A stretch of 64,000 bases of DNA from Clostridia bacterium (lineage in GTDB: Bacteria; Bacillota; Clostridia; Christensenellales; Borkfalkiaceae), in the NCBI GenBank assembly GCA_017621735.1, contig JAGASM010000027.1:1-64000 (forward strand), in the 5' to 3' direction. Shown piece by piece: positions 17,608 to 25,604 of this stretch; position 1 is the first letter of the stretch, and each line of letters starts with the position of its first letter. Both the position numbers and the translations under genes were made by a program. A model generated the notes under the pieces. The model was not told where the DNA came from. It saw nothing but the letters and a program-made list of their open reading frames with translations, and made no database searches.

Positions 17608-19629
17608 ATGAAAATGAACAAAAAAGCATTTGCGTTATCCCTTGCGGCGGTCGTCGCTTGCGGAACGCTCGCGGGATGCGATCTCATTACCACGGATTCC
17701 GAAAAGGATATGTTGCAGGTCGTAGCGGAAGTTGATATCAGCAAGGGTGCCGATTTCGCGGAAGGAAAGCAGTACGCCGAATATGCGGACATCATTCAAC
17801 CCTCCTCCGTCTTAAAGCGCGAAATGGTTGCAAACTTCCTCAGTACCGGCTATCAGTACGTTCAAAACGGAACGTCTTATGCGGAAACTTTCGATCTCAT
17901 CAAAGAGAGTCTTGTCAACCGCAAGATGCTCATTCAATACGCGAAAGTATACTTGTTTGAAAACGCGGAATACACGGCGCAAGGGTACGAAAACGCCGTT
18001 GCGGAAGCAGAAAACAAAGAACTTGCGGGCTTGCGCTATTTCCTTACGGAAGAAGAACAGGCGCTTGCGGAATATCAACTGAAAGTGATGGTCAACAACA
18101 CCATCGACTCGCAAGAAAAGAGCATTATCACCGCGGAAGAGGACGTCAACGACGTTAGCGTGCGTACGACGCCTACGGGAATCGACACGAAGAACGAGGA
18201 CTACTACGACGCCGCTTATAAAATCTACACGGGTAAGAATTCCGCGTCCGATTGCGGAAGTTACGAAACGGTAGACGGCAGCACGCCTACGACGAGAAAG
18301 AAGGCATATAACTCCTTCCTCTCCAACTTGCTTGCAAACAACCTTCTTGCGGAAGGGGAAGACGTCAGCAAGTTTGAAAACCTCAACTATTACGAAATTG
18401 AATTGCAAACGGCATTTGAAGACGCGCTTCTTCAAAAATTAGCGGAAGCGTACGAGGAAAAGGCGGAAAGCACGTTGACGGAAGCGTACGTTCAGGGCAA
18501 ATATGCGCAAACGCTCGCAACGCAAAAAGAAACGTTTGCAAACAAATCCACGTTTGAAACGGCGCTCGACGGTATTTCGGATACGTCGTTCGTATTGACG
18601 GCTCCTCATACGGAATACGGTTTTGTCATCAACATTCTTCTTCCTTTCTCCAAGACGCAATCCAACTATCTTGCAATGGATAACGGAAACGAATGGCAAA
18701 AGTTTGAAACGCGCGCAAGCGTTTTGAAGAACGTCAAGGCAACCGACCAACGGGAATCGTGGTTTACGGGCAGCGTTGACTATTCGTATGAAGCGGCGGA
18801 AAACGAAGCGTACGAAGGCCGTAGCCACCTCTTCTTTGAAGACAGTATAAAGGCAACGGAAAACAGCGCTTACGAAGCGGTGAAGAACTACTACGGTAAG
18901 TATGCGTACAACGGAACCGTTTCTTACGACGAAGAGGAAAAGGAATACACCTTGACGCCCAACAAAATCGACATCGACGGATTTATCGGGGAAATGGAAG
19001 GCTATCTCCGCAGTGCAGGTCTTACCGTAGCGAGCGGAACTCCCACCGTAGGTTATTACGACGAGCACGACGAAGATTACTATTACACGACGGATGCAAA
19101 CGGCAACAAGGTCGTTGACTATTCTAAATTCCTCTATTATCAAGGAAATGTAGTTTTCGATACGTTCAATGCAAACGAAGTATTCGTTGCGGGAACGGAC
19201 GTCAATAAGGCAATGTCGGTTGTAAACGAACTCTCGTTTGCATATAATACGGATACGGCGGGCTTGAATACGTATCTCGGCTATGCGGTTTCCGCTTACG
19301 ATACGTCGTTTGTCAGTGAATTTGAATACGCGGCAAAAGCAGCGGTGCTTGGCGGCGTGGGTACGTATACGGTTGCGCCTTCCACTTACGGTTGGCACAT
19401 CATGTACTGTACGTTCACTTACGAAAACGCAGATCCTTATACGTTCGATTATAGCGATATCGACCGCGAAGGTTCTTTCTCCAACCTCTATTACGAGGCG
19501 TTGAAGGCGTCCACCGTCGAAGGTTACTCGAGTGCAATGCAAACGCAAATCGTAAACAACTACGTATCTTGCGTTACCGTTTACGAAGAAGCGTATGCGG
19601 ACTTGAAAGATTTGGACAATCGAGTTTAA
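17608..19629 (+). CDS. PrsA/SurA-like peptidyl-prolyl isomerase lipoprotein
   Basis: 673 residues with a lipoprotein signal (LAGC), so on the outer membrane face. An N-terminal SurA-like helical chaperone region (about 45-200) is followed by a long insertion rich in acidic and Tyr residues. The C-terminal parvulin-like segment contains APSTYGWHIMYCTF, close to the family's YGWHII signature. PrsA-type proteins fold secreted proteins between membrane and wall. At 673 residues it is about twice the length of Bacillus PrsA, and much of the middle is not recognisable. It has its own promoter despite its position right after mfd. Confidence 0.75.
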   Translation: MKMNKKAFALSLAAVVACGTLAGCDLITTDSEKDMLQVVAEVDISKGADFAEGKQYAEYADIIQPSSVLKREMVANFLSTGYQYVQNGTSYAETFDLIKESLVNRKMLIQYAKVYLFENAEYTAQGYENAVAEAENKELAGLRYFLTEEEQALAEYQLKVMVNNTIDSQEKSIITAEEDVNDVSVRTTPTGIDTKNEDYYDAAYKIYTGKNSASDCGSYETVDGSTPTTRKKAYNSFLSNLLANNLLAEGEDVSKFENLNYYEIELQTAFEDALLQKLAEAYEEKAESTLTEAYVQGKYAQTLATQKETFANKSTFETALDGISDTSFVLTAPHTEYGFVINILLPFSKTQSNYLAMDNGNEWQKFETRASVLKNVKATDQRESWFTGSVDYSYEAAENEAYEGRSHLFFEDSIKATENSAYEAVKNYYGKYAYNGTVSYDEEEKEYTLTPNKIDIDGFIGEMEGYLRSAGLTVASGTPTVGYYDEHDEDYYYTTDANGNKVVDYSKFLYYQGNVVFDTFNANEVFVAGTDVNKAMSVVNELSFAYNTDTAGLNTYLGYAVSAYDTSFVSEFEYAAKAAVLGGVGTYTVAPSTYGWHIMYCTFTYENADPYTFDYSDIDREGSFSNLYYEALKASTVEGYSSAMQTQIVNNYVSCVTVYEEAYADLKDLDNRV

Positions 19630-19653
19630 TAAAAAATTGAAAGGACAGATTGC

Positions 19654-20487
19654 ATGGAACTTTGGGAAGCAATTTGGAAATCAATCGCATTAGGTACGGT
19701 GCAGGGGCTCACGGAGTTCCTGCCCGTTTCTTCGAGCGGGCATTTAACGTTACTGCAAAGAATGTTAGGGTACGATCTTGGCGGCGGAAGTATGACGTTC
19801 GTCAATATCATGCTCCATTTCGGCACGTTGCTTGCCGTTGTCGTCGTATTTTGGAAGGATATTCTCGCTCTTTTCAAAAAGCCGTTTAAGATGTTGGGAT
19901 TTCTCGTTTTAGCGACCATTCCCGCCGGCGTCGTCGGACTTCTTTTTAACGACAAGATCGACGAGATTTTTTCGGGAAGCAGCGGGCTTTTCTATTTGGC
20001 GATTTGCTTTGCGACGACGGCGCTTATTTTGCTCATCACCGAACTTGTAGCGAAAAACCGCAAAAAGACGTCGGGGCTGAATATAAAGAGTTCCCTTTGC
20101 ATGGGGGTTGTGCAAGCCATTGCGCTCTTCCCCGGAATTTCCCGCAGCGGTTCTACGATTGCGGCGGGTACGATCAGCGGAGCAAAGACGGAAGACGTTG
20201 CAAAGTTCTCCTTCCTCATGAGCATTCCCGTTATATTAGGGAGTGTAGCGGTCAGTTTGAAGGGGGTAATTTTTGATGAGCCGGAGGTGATAACTGCAAT
20301 GGGAACGAACGGCATCATCGGAATTGTCGTCGGCATCGTCTTTTCCGCCGTTTCCGGATTCTTTGCAATTAAAATTATGTTGAAAGTAATCGGAAAGGGG
20401 AATTATAAATGGTTCTCTTTGTACCTTGTTCTTTTGAGCCTTACCTGTATTTGGTTTGACGTGCAAAATCTTCTTCCGCTTATTTGA
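19654..20487 (+). CDS. uppP: Undecaprenyl-diphosphate phosphatase (BacA family)
   Basis: 277 residues with about eight hydrophobic segments. It dephosphorylates undecaprenyl diphosphate at the outer face of the membrane, recycling the lipid carrier for wall synthesis, and gives bacitracin tolerance. The two family signatures are present: GLTEFLPVSSSGH (about 18-30) and QAIALFPGISRSGST (about 152-166), which form the active site from two inverted repeats. AGGA precedes the ATG, 24 bp after the foldase gene, so it is probably in that operon. Confidence 0.96.
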   Translation: MELWEAIWKSIALGTVQGLTEFLPVSSSGHLTLLQRMLGYDLGGGSMTFVNIMLHFGTLLAVVVVFWKDILALFKKPFKMLGFLVLATIPAGVVGLLFNDKIDEIFSGSSGLFYLAICFATTALILLITELVAKNRKKTSGLNIKSSLCMGVVQAIALFPGISRSGSTIAAGTISGAKTEDVAKFSFLMSIPVILGSVAVSLKGVIFDEPEVITAMGTNGIIGIVVGIVFSAVSGFFAIKIMLKVIGKGNYKWFSLYLVLLSLTCIWFDVQNLLPLI

Positions 20488-20503
20488 GTATAAAAGAAGA
20501 AAA

Positions 20504-20530
20504 ACCTCTCATACTGACGGTATCGGAGGT
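20504..20530 (+). promoter_or_regulatory. Hairpin that masks the ribosome site of the YjzC-like gene
   Basis: ACCTC (20504-20508) pairs with GAGGT (20526-20530), the Shine-Dalgarno itself. ATAC / GTAT extends the stem after a 2x2 internal loop, with TGACG as the loop. When folded the site would be closed. Confidence 0.5.
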
Positions 20531-20535
20531 GAATT

Positions 20536-20688
20536 ATGAAGTTAAATTGTGGCGACATCTGTCCCAAGACGGGTGCTTACAAAGTGGTCAATCGCGAAGG
20601 CAAGACGATTAATACCGTCTACGTTGGTGCAGGCGAAAAGATGCCTCCCACGCAAATTTCCGACTGCCATTACGAATCGGAAAACTAA
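20536..20688 (+). CDS. YjzC-like small protein
   Basis: 50 residues, with GGAGGT 5 bp upstream. The pattern GDICPKTGAYKVVNREG ... YVGAGEKMPPT matches the YjzC-type family of Bacillus and Clostridia (a GxxCPxSGxYxV start and a GExFPPT motif). Four cysteines are scattered (5, 9, 44 and nearby His). The function is unknown in the family. A strong terminator follows. It could be read from the uppP transcript or separately. Confidence 0.75.
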   Translation: MKLNCGDICPKTGAYKVVNREGKTINTVYVGAGEKMPPTQISDCHYESEN

Positions 20689-20692
20689 ATGG

Positions 20693-20723
20693 AAATCCCG
20701 TACGTTTTCGTACGGGATTTTTT
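20693..20723 (+). terminator. Terminator after the YjzC-like gene
   Basis: A perfect 12-bp stem AAATCCCGTACG / CGTACGGGATTT with a TTTT loop and trailing T run. Confidence 0.92.
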
Positions 20724-20770
20724 CACGCATTTTTTCTCTCCGTCATACTATGAAGAAAACGGAGGGGCTT

Positions 20771-21268
20771 ATGGAGAATCGTAGAAAAAGGGAATATCCG
20801 TCGCTCGACGGGGTGGGAGAAGACCACCGATCTTTGCGGATTATCTCTCCTGCTTATGCGGGGCGGGAGGGGGAAATGACGGCAATTTTGCAATACGTAT
20901 ATCAAAGTATTGTACTTGGGGCGCGGTGTGAGGAAGAAGTGGCGCGTGCGTTGCATCAAATTTCCGTCGACGAAATGATGCATTTGCAACTTTTAGGCAC
21001 GCTGATTTGCAAGCTCGGTGCGCCGCCGACGTTTACAAGTTGTCCGCCTTATCCCGTCGGATATTATTCGGCGTCTAACGTCGATTATACGCGTTCGCCG
21101 CAAAAGATGATCTTATCCGACATTGCCGCCGAGCGCGCCGCCATCGCCGCATACGAGAAGATGTTATTACAACTGACGAACGAACGGGTGCGTGCGGTGA
21201 TTTCCGCTATTTGCGAGGAGGAACGGGAGCATCTTTGCCGCTTGGAAACGTTGCTTTTGCAAGTTTGA
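20771..21268 (+). CDS. Ferritin-like di-metal protein (Mn-catalase/CotJC fold type)
   Basis: 165 residues. Start at ATG 20771, directly after GGAGGGG; an upstream in-frame ATG at 20750 has no site. The four-helix pattern is visible: GREGEMTAILQYVYQ, then SVDEMMHLQLLGTLICKLG (ExxxH), then AERAAIAAYEKML and ICEEEREHLCRLE (ExxxxH). These Glu/His residues are the ligands of a two-metal centre in the ferritin-like/Mn-catalase superfamily. The length fits short spore-coat or stress ferritin-like proteins. The reaction (catalase, oxidase or none) cannot be assigned. It is convergent with the DNA-metabolism gene, 2 bp away. Confidence 0.75.
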   Translation: MENRRKREYPSLDGVGEDHRSLRIISPAYAGREGEMTAILQYVYQSIVLGARCEEEVARALHQISVDEMMHLQLLGTLICKLGAPPTFTSCPPYPVGYYSASNVDYTRSPQKMILSDIAAERAAIAAYEKMLLQLTNERVRAVISAICEEEREHLCRLETLLLQV

Positions 21269-21270
21269 GT

Positions 21271-21993
21271 TTAGGGGAATTTTTCGGGTAAAAATTTCCA
21301 GTATCGGACGGGGAGATATCCCCGCATTTGTTTGAGTCGTTCCCGCGAGGGAATGTTTACGCTCTGGTAATATTTTCGCCAAAGAGATTGCCACGCCCTT
21401 TCGTCGGCGGAAAGAAGGACGTCCGCACGGTCGAGCGGGGCAAGGAAACTGTTTTTTCCGTCGTAAACGGCGGCTTTTTTGCGCGAAACGTCGTGCAAAA
21501 CGAATGGAAATTCGGGCAACCGCGCGCGAAAGTGCGGAAGAAGTAAATCGCAAATATCGTGATCGGGAGAGAGCGGCGCATAAAGCGCGCCGCTTGCGCT
21601 TTCCATAAATCGGACGAACCCTTTTAAGCGATGAAGTTCCCACGTTACCCGTTGCATACATTCGGTTGCGGCGACGACGTCCCCGTTTGCAAGCATATTG
21701 CGGACGGGCTTTTTTTCCTTTGCGACAAGTTGCAAATAGCGAAAGGCGATTTGCGCGTTGTTGGGATCGCTGCTTCGGAGTAGGGTGGTAAGGTCGGACA
21801 TGCTCTGTTTATCCGCTTGTAACAAGCGGGCTTCCGCTTTTTTCGCCTTTTGTGCGTCGGCGGAAATAAACATGCAATCCTCCCCGAGGGTGAGTTGTTT
21901 TTGCTTGCTTGTGAGAAAGGCGTTTTCATCGCAAAACGCCACGACGAGCGCCGTCAAAAACCCTTCTTTTGTACCGTCGAAAAAATAAATCAT
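21271..21993 (-). CDS. DUF4130 / TIGR03915-type DNA-metabolism protein
   Basis: 240 residues. The start is the ATG overlapping the stop of the upstream radical-SAM gene (ATGA at 21990-21993). The start MIYFFDGTKEGFLTALVVAF and the segment HRLKGFVRFMESASGALYAP are typical of the family that is always found beside a radical-SAM protein and in some bacteria is fused to a uracil-DNA-glycosylase domain. The C-terminal DUF4130 region includes SADERAWQSLWRKYYQSVNI and RQRMPVRYWKFLPE-like residues. Biochemical function is not established. It is co-transcribed with the next gene. Confidence 0.85.
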   Translation of the reverse strand: MIYFFDGTKEGFLTALVVAFCDENAFLTSKQKQLTLGEDCMFISADAQKAKKAEARLLQADKQSMSDLTTLLRSSDPNNAQIAFRYLQLVAKEKKPVRNMLANGDVVAATECMQRVTWELHRLKGFVRFMESASGALYAPLSPDHDICDLLLPHFRARLPEFPFVLHDVSRKKAAVYDGKNSFLAPLDRADVLLSADERAWQSLWRKYYQSVNIPSRERLKQMRGYLPVRYWKFLPEKFP

Positions 21994-23240
21994 AATTGAC
22001 CCGTAAGCGCTTTTTGCGCGTTGTTTCCATCGGAAAAAAGACTCAGTTGCACGGCGGAGTTTGATTGTTCTTCCGCGGCGAGAAAGCCTTTGATTGCCGA
22101 TTGCTGTTTTGCTCCGTAAAATTTTCCGTTGCAAGTGATAAAATGTTTGGCGCGTTTTAATACGACGCGCATTTTTTTCAAGTGTTCAAATTCAAGTTTG
22201 CAATATTTTCGCGCTTCGGTGATCTTATACGCGCTTTTCGTGCCGATTCCCGGGGTGCGCAATAAAACTTCGAGCGGCGCGCGGTTGATTTCAATGGGGA
22301 AAAGGTGCATATTGCGCAACGCCCATGCGCATTTGGGATCGTATTCAAGGGGAAGGTTTTCTTCCGTCGGCGCAATCTCTTCGGCGGAAAATCCGTAAAA
22401 CCGCATAAGCCAGTCCGCCTGATACAATCGGTGTTCTCGTAATTGTCCGACGGGGAGATCGGGCAATAGAGAATCGTGTACGACGGGGACGTAAGAGGAA
22501 TAGTAAACGCGTTTCAACCCCGTTTTGCGGTAAAGGGACTGCGAGAGGCGTAAAATTCGTCCGTCCGTTTCGGGGCTTGCGCCGACGATCATTTGCGTCG
22601 TTTGTCCGGCGGGAAGAAACAACCCCTTTCGTTTTTCCGCGCGGAAAATTTGCGCGTCCCGTGCGAGCGTTTGCATCGGGAGAAGGAGGCTCTCTTTGCT
22701 TTTTTGCGGGGCAAGCAAGCGCAAACTCGCCTCGGAGGGGAGTTCGACGTTATAACTCATTCTATCTACGTACGAGGCTGCTTCCCGCGAGAGCGCCATG
22801 TCTGCGCGCGGAATCCCTTTTAAGTGAATATAGCCGTGAAAGCGGTATTCCGTTCGCAATTTTTTGACGGTGAGAAGAAGCCGTTCCATGGTGTAATCGG
22901 GGCTTTTTGTAACGGCGGAAGAGAGGAAAAGTCCTTCGATGTAATTTCGCTTGTAAAAGTCGAAGGTGAGCGACGCAATTTCATCGGGCGTTGCCTCCGC
23001 ACGCGTGACGTCTGCCTTTGCGCGGTTGGGGCAGTATTTGCAGTCGTAAATACAGTCGTTGCTCAAAAGGATTTTCAATAAGGAAATACACCGCCCGTCC
23101 GGGGTGAACGAGTGGCAACAGCCTGCGGCGTATCCGTTTCCCATTCCGCCGACGTTTTTCCGTCCGCTTCCCGAGGAAGAGCAAGATACGTCGTACTTTG
23201 CGCCTTCCGTCAAAATTTTTAACTTCTCTTCGGATATCAT
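21990..23240 (-). CDS. Radical-SAM protein, putative DNA modification/repair (TIGR03916 type)
   Basis: 416 residues. Start at ATG 23240, giving the family start MISEEKLKILTEGAKYDVSC. The [4Fe-4S]/SAM triad is CIYDCKYC at about 74-81. A C-terminal helix-hairpin-helix, LRTPGIGTKSAYKI (about 330-345), indicates DNA binding. Family members pair with the DUF4130 protein, as here with a 4-bp overlap. Substrate and product are unknown; a DNA lesion or base modification is the usual suggestion. Perfect -35/-10 boxes lie so close to the start that the mRNA should be nearly leaderless. Confidence 0.88.
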   Translation of the reverse strand: MISEEKLKILTEGAKYDVSCSSSGSGRKNVGGMGNGYAAGCCHSFTPDGRCISLLKILLSNDCIYDCKYCPNRAKADVTRAEATPDEIASLTFDFYKRNYIEGLFLSSAVTKSPDYTMERLLLTVKKLRTEYRFHGYIHLKGIPRADMALSREAASYVDRMSYNVELPSEASLRLLAPQKSKESLLLPMQTLARDAQIFRAEKRKGLFLPAGQTTQMIVGASPETDGRILRLSQSLYRKTGLKRVYYSSYVPVVHDSLLPDLPVGQLREHRLYQADWLMRFYGFSAEEIAPTEENLPLEYDPKCAWALRNMHLFPIEINRAPLEVLLRTPGIGTKSAYKITEARKYCKLEFEHLKKMRVVLKRAKHFITCNGKFYGAKQQSAIKGFLAAEEQSNSAVQLSLFSDGNNAQKALTGQL

Positions 23241-23246
23241 GCGTAT

Positions 23247-23275
23247 ATTATAGCGCAATGAAAAACAAAAGTCAA
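23247..23275 (-). promoter_or_regulatory. Promoter of the radical-SAM operon
   Basis: On the minus strand TTGACT (23270-23275), 17-bp spacer, TATAAT (23247-23252). Only 6 bp separate the -10 box from the ATG, so transcription should begin at or next to the start codon. Confidence 0.85.
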
Positions 23276-23316
23276 ACATTTGTTCGCATTATCACAAAAA
23301 TTTCAAACTTTGTCTA

Positions 23317-23345
23317 TTGCAGGCGGAAAAGAAATGTGATATAAT
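23317..23345 (+). promoter_or_regulatory. Promoter of the two-component operon
   Basis: TTGCAG (23317-23322), 17-bp spacer, TATAAT (23340-23345). It is divergent from the radical-SAM promoter; the two -35 boxes are about 41 bp apart. Confidence 0.8.
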
Positions 23346-23408
23346 AGAGAAAAAGAAAAAATGTTTTTTCTCCGCCCTTTTGCGGTATATAAAGATAAGG
23401 AGTTTGTC

Positions 23409-24080
23409 ATGAAAGTTTTAATAGTCGACGACGAAGAGATGATCCGCGCCGTTTTGCGGGAATACGTTGAGTTTGAAGGCGGTACGGCGGATGAGGCGCA
23501 AGACGGCATGGAGGCGGTAAAAAAATGCCGTACGGAAGATTACGACATCGTCCTTATGGACGTGATGATGCCTCGGTTGGACGGTTTTTCGGCGGTAAAG
23601 GAAATTAAAAAAATCAAAGACGTGCCTATTATCATGCTTTCCGCCCGCGGAGAAGAATACGACAAACTGTTTGGGTTTGAGTTGGGGGTCGACGATTACG
23701 TAACCAAGCCGTTTTCTCCCAAAGAGGTGATGGCGCGGATTCACGCGGTTACAAATCGCCATGTGAGCGGAAAGGGACGTCCTATCGGCGAGTTGGTAGA
23801 GATTGAGGGGTTGAAAATCGATATGCTCGGTCGGGACGTATACGTCGACGGACAAAAGGCGGAATTGACGCCGAAAGAGTATGAACTTCTCTTTTATTTC
23901 GTCAGAAACGAGGGGATTGCACTCACGCGGGAAAAATTACTCGCGGACGTTTGGGGTTACGATTTTTACGGCGACGACCGCACGGTTGACACGCACGTAA
24001 AAATGTTGCGCGGGAACTTAAAAGAGTACCGCAAATTTATCGTTACATTACGGGGGCTTGGCTATAAGTTCGAGCGTTAA
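23409..24080 (+). CDS. OmpR-family response regulator
   Basis: 223 residues. Start at ATG 23409 after AAGGAG. The receiver domain has the acidic pair in VLIVDDEEM (Asp7/8), phosphoacceptor Asp51 in VLMDVMMPRLDG and the conserved Lys in YVTKPF. The C-terminal winged helix shows LTPKEYELLFYF and RTVDTHVKMLRGNL. It binds direct-repeat DNA as a dimer in the family. The kinase gene follows after 2 bp, so they form a pair. The nearest genes to act on are the membrane-anchored protein downstream and itself; this is inference. Confidence 0.95.
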   Translation: MKVLIVDDEEMIRAVLREYVEFEGGTADEAQDGMEAVKKCRTEDYDIVLMDVMMPRLDGFSAVKEIKKIKDVPIIMLSARGEEYDKLFGFELGVDDYVTKPFSPKEVMARIHAVTNRHVSGKGRPIGELVEIEGLKIDMLGRDVYVDGQKAELTPKEYELLFYFVRNEGIALTREKLLADVWGYDFYGDDRTVDTHVKMLRGNLKEYRKFIVTLRGLGYKFER

Positions 24081-24082
24081 AT

Positions 24083-25513
24083 ATGAGGACGAAAAACACG
24101 GCAAAAAAGAGAAAAGGAATGAGCCTGAGCACAATGTTGTGGTTGGGTTTTTCCCTTTTCGCAGTTGCCGTCGTTTTTATTTTTAGCGCGGTGCAAGGCG
24201 TGATGTTGTACAGACAGTACAAAACGCGTACCGTTTCCGACTTGCGCGCGGCGGGAAACTACGTGATGCAAGAACTTGTATCCGACGGGGAGTGGAAAGA
24301 AGAACGCCTCAACTACGTTTTTTACGACGTTTTACATCGTTATTCCGTCAACGTCTTTCTTTTGAAAGAGGACGGAACTTGCCGCTATCCGTACATTTCC
24401 GTTGATTTCAACGAGGAGGTTTCCGTCATTCAAGAAAAACTGCGGGAAAGCGGCGGGATTAGTATCGTTTACCAGCAGGAAGCGGACGTCTACTCTTATG
24501 CGTCTTCGTTGGTGCGCAAAGGGGAGGTTTATTATGTGTATGCAACGCGCTCTCCCCAGTCGGTCGGCATGTTTTTTGGGGAAATTCAAGGGCGTTCGCT
24601 TACGGTTAGTATCCTTGCAATCGTCCTTGCGTTCGTCGTGAGCGGGTTTATTTCTATGCTCTTGACAAAGTCGTTGACGGAAGTTACGCAAAAGGCAAAA
24701 GGGCTTGCCAGCGGCGATTACGACCAGCGTTTTTACGACGGATATCATTTTACGGAGATCAACGAACTTTCCGAAACGCTCGATTTTGCCCGTGAGGAAA
24801 TTTCCAAAGCGGACAACATGCAAAAGGAACTCATCGCCAACGTTTCGCATGATTTCAAGACGCCGCTCACCATGATCAAGGCGTACGCCTCGATGATCCA
24901 AGAGATTTCGGGGGAAGATCCCCAAAAGCGCAAAGCGCATACGCAGGTCATCATCGACGAGAGCGATCGATTGACGGCGCTTGTAAACGATATTTTGGAT
25001 ATTTCCAAAATCCGTTCGGGGGTGGACGAACTCAAAAAAGGGGTGTTCAACCTCTCCGAGTATCTGTTTGGCGTAGTGGCGAAATTCGATTATTTGGCGG
25101 AAACGAAGGGGTACCGTTTAGAAACGGAGATCGACGACGAACTGTACACGCTTGCGGACAAGGAAAAAATCGGACAAGTTCTTTACAATTTAATCGGGAA
25201 CGCCGTCAACTATACGGGCGACGACAAACGGGTAACCGTTCGACTGAAACGGAGCGGAAGAGTTTCTCGATTAGAGGTCGTCGACACGGGAAAAGGGATT
25301 GCCGACGAAGAACTTGCAGGCATATGGGATCGCTATTACCGCTCGTCCGAAACACATAAACGTCCCGTAAAGGGAACGGGATTAGGACTTTCTATTGTCA
25401 AAACGGTGCTTGATCGGCATAAATTCCGTTTCGGCGTCCTTTCGCAAGTCGGCAAAGGAAGTTGTTTTTGGGTGGAATTCCCCCTTCCAAAGGACGATTT
25501 TGAAGTAAATTAA
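24083..25513 (+). CDS. HAMP sensor histidine kinase
   Basis: 476 residues. TM1 lies at about 14-38 and TM2 at about 170-192, enclosing about 130 extracellular residues; a HAMP domain follows (KSLTEVTQKAKGLASGDYDQ). The DHp has ANVSHDFKTPLTMIKAYASM (His256). The ATPase has LYNLIGNAVNYTG (N box), VVDTGKGI (G1), RYYRSSETHKRPVKGTGLGLSIV (F/G2). The extracytoplasmic part looks like a small alpha/beta sensor of the PAS-like kind; the ligand is unknown. It partners with the upstream regulator. Confidence 0.95.
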   Translation: MRTKNTAKKRKGMSLSTMLWLGFSLFAVAVVFIFSAVQGVMLYRQYKTRTVSDLRAAGNYVMQELVSDGEWKEERLNYVFYDVLHRYSVNVFLLKEDGTCRYPYISVDFNEEVSVIQEKLRESGGISIVYQQEADVYSYASSLVRKGEVYYVYATRSPQSVGMFFGEIQGRSLTVSILAIVLAFVVSGFISMLLTKSLTEVTQKAKGLASGDYDQRFYDGYHFTEINELSETLDFAREEISKADNMQKELIANVSHDFKTPLTMIKAYASMIQEISGEDPQKRKAHTQVIIDESDRLTALVNDILDISKIRSGVDELKKGVFNLSEYLFGVVAKFDYLAETKGYRLETEIDDELYTLADKEKIGQVLYNLIGNAVNYTGDDKRVTVRLKRSGRVSRLEVVDTGKGIADEELAGIWDRYYRSSETHKRPVKGTGLGLSIVKTVLDRHKFRFGVLSQVGKGSCFWVEFPLPKDDFEVN

Positions 25514-25540
25514 AAAAATTTTGACAACTTACCCCCCCCC

Positions 25541-25569
25541 TTGACAAAGTGAAACCCGTTTGCTACAAT
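25541..25569 (+). promoter_or_regulatory. Promoter of the membrane-anchored protein gene, next to a C9 tract
   Basis: TTGACA (25541-25546), 17-bp spacer, TACAAT (25564-25569). Nine cytosines (25532-25540) abut the -35 box. A second TTGACA lies at 25521-25526. Confidence 0.8.
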
Positions 25570-25591
25570 AAAGTTGGCAAGCGGGTTTTTT
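25552..25591 (+). terminator. Terminator of the two-component operon, with a promoter inside its loop
   Basis: AAACCCGTTTGC (25552-25563) pairs with GCAAGCGGGTTT (25577-25588) except for one G-T pair, and a T run follows. The loop contains the TACAAT -10 of the next gene, so ending one transcript and starting the next share the same bases. Confidence 0.75.
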
Positions 25592-25604
25592 AGGAGGATG
25601 AAAG

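Noticed and set aside
25532-25540. C9 tract as definite phase variation
   Set aside because: Only the tract is seen; a sequencing or assembly artefact cannot be excluded and no length variants are known, so it is reported only as a candidate.
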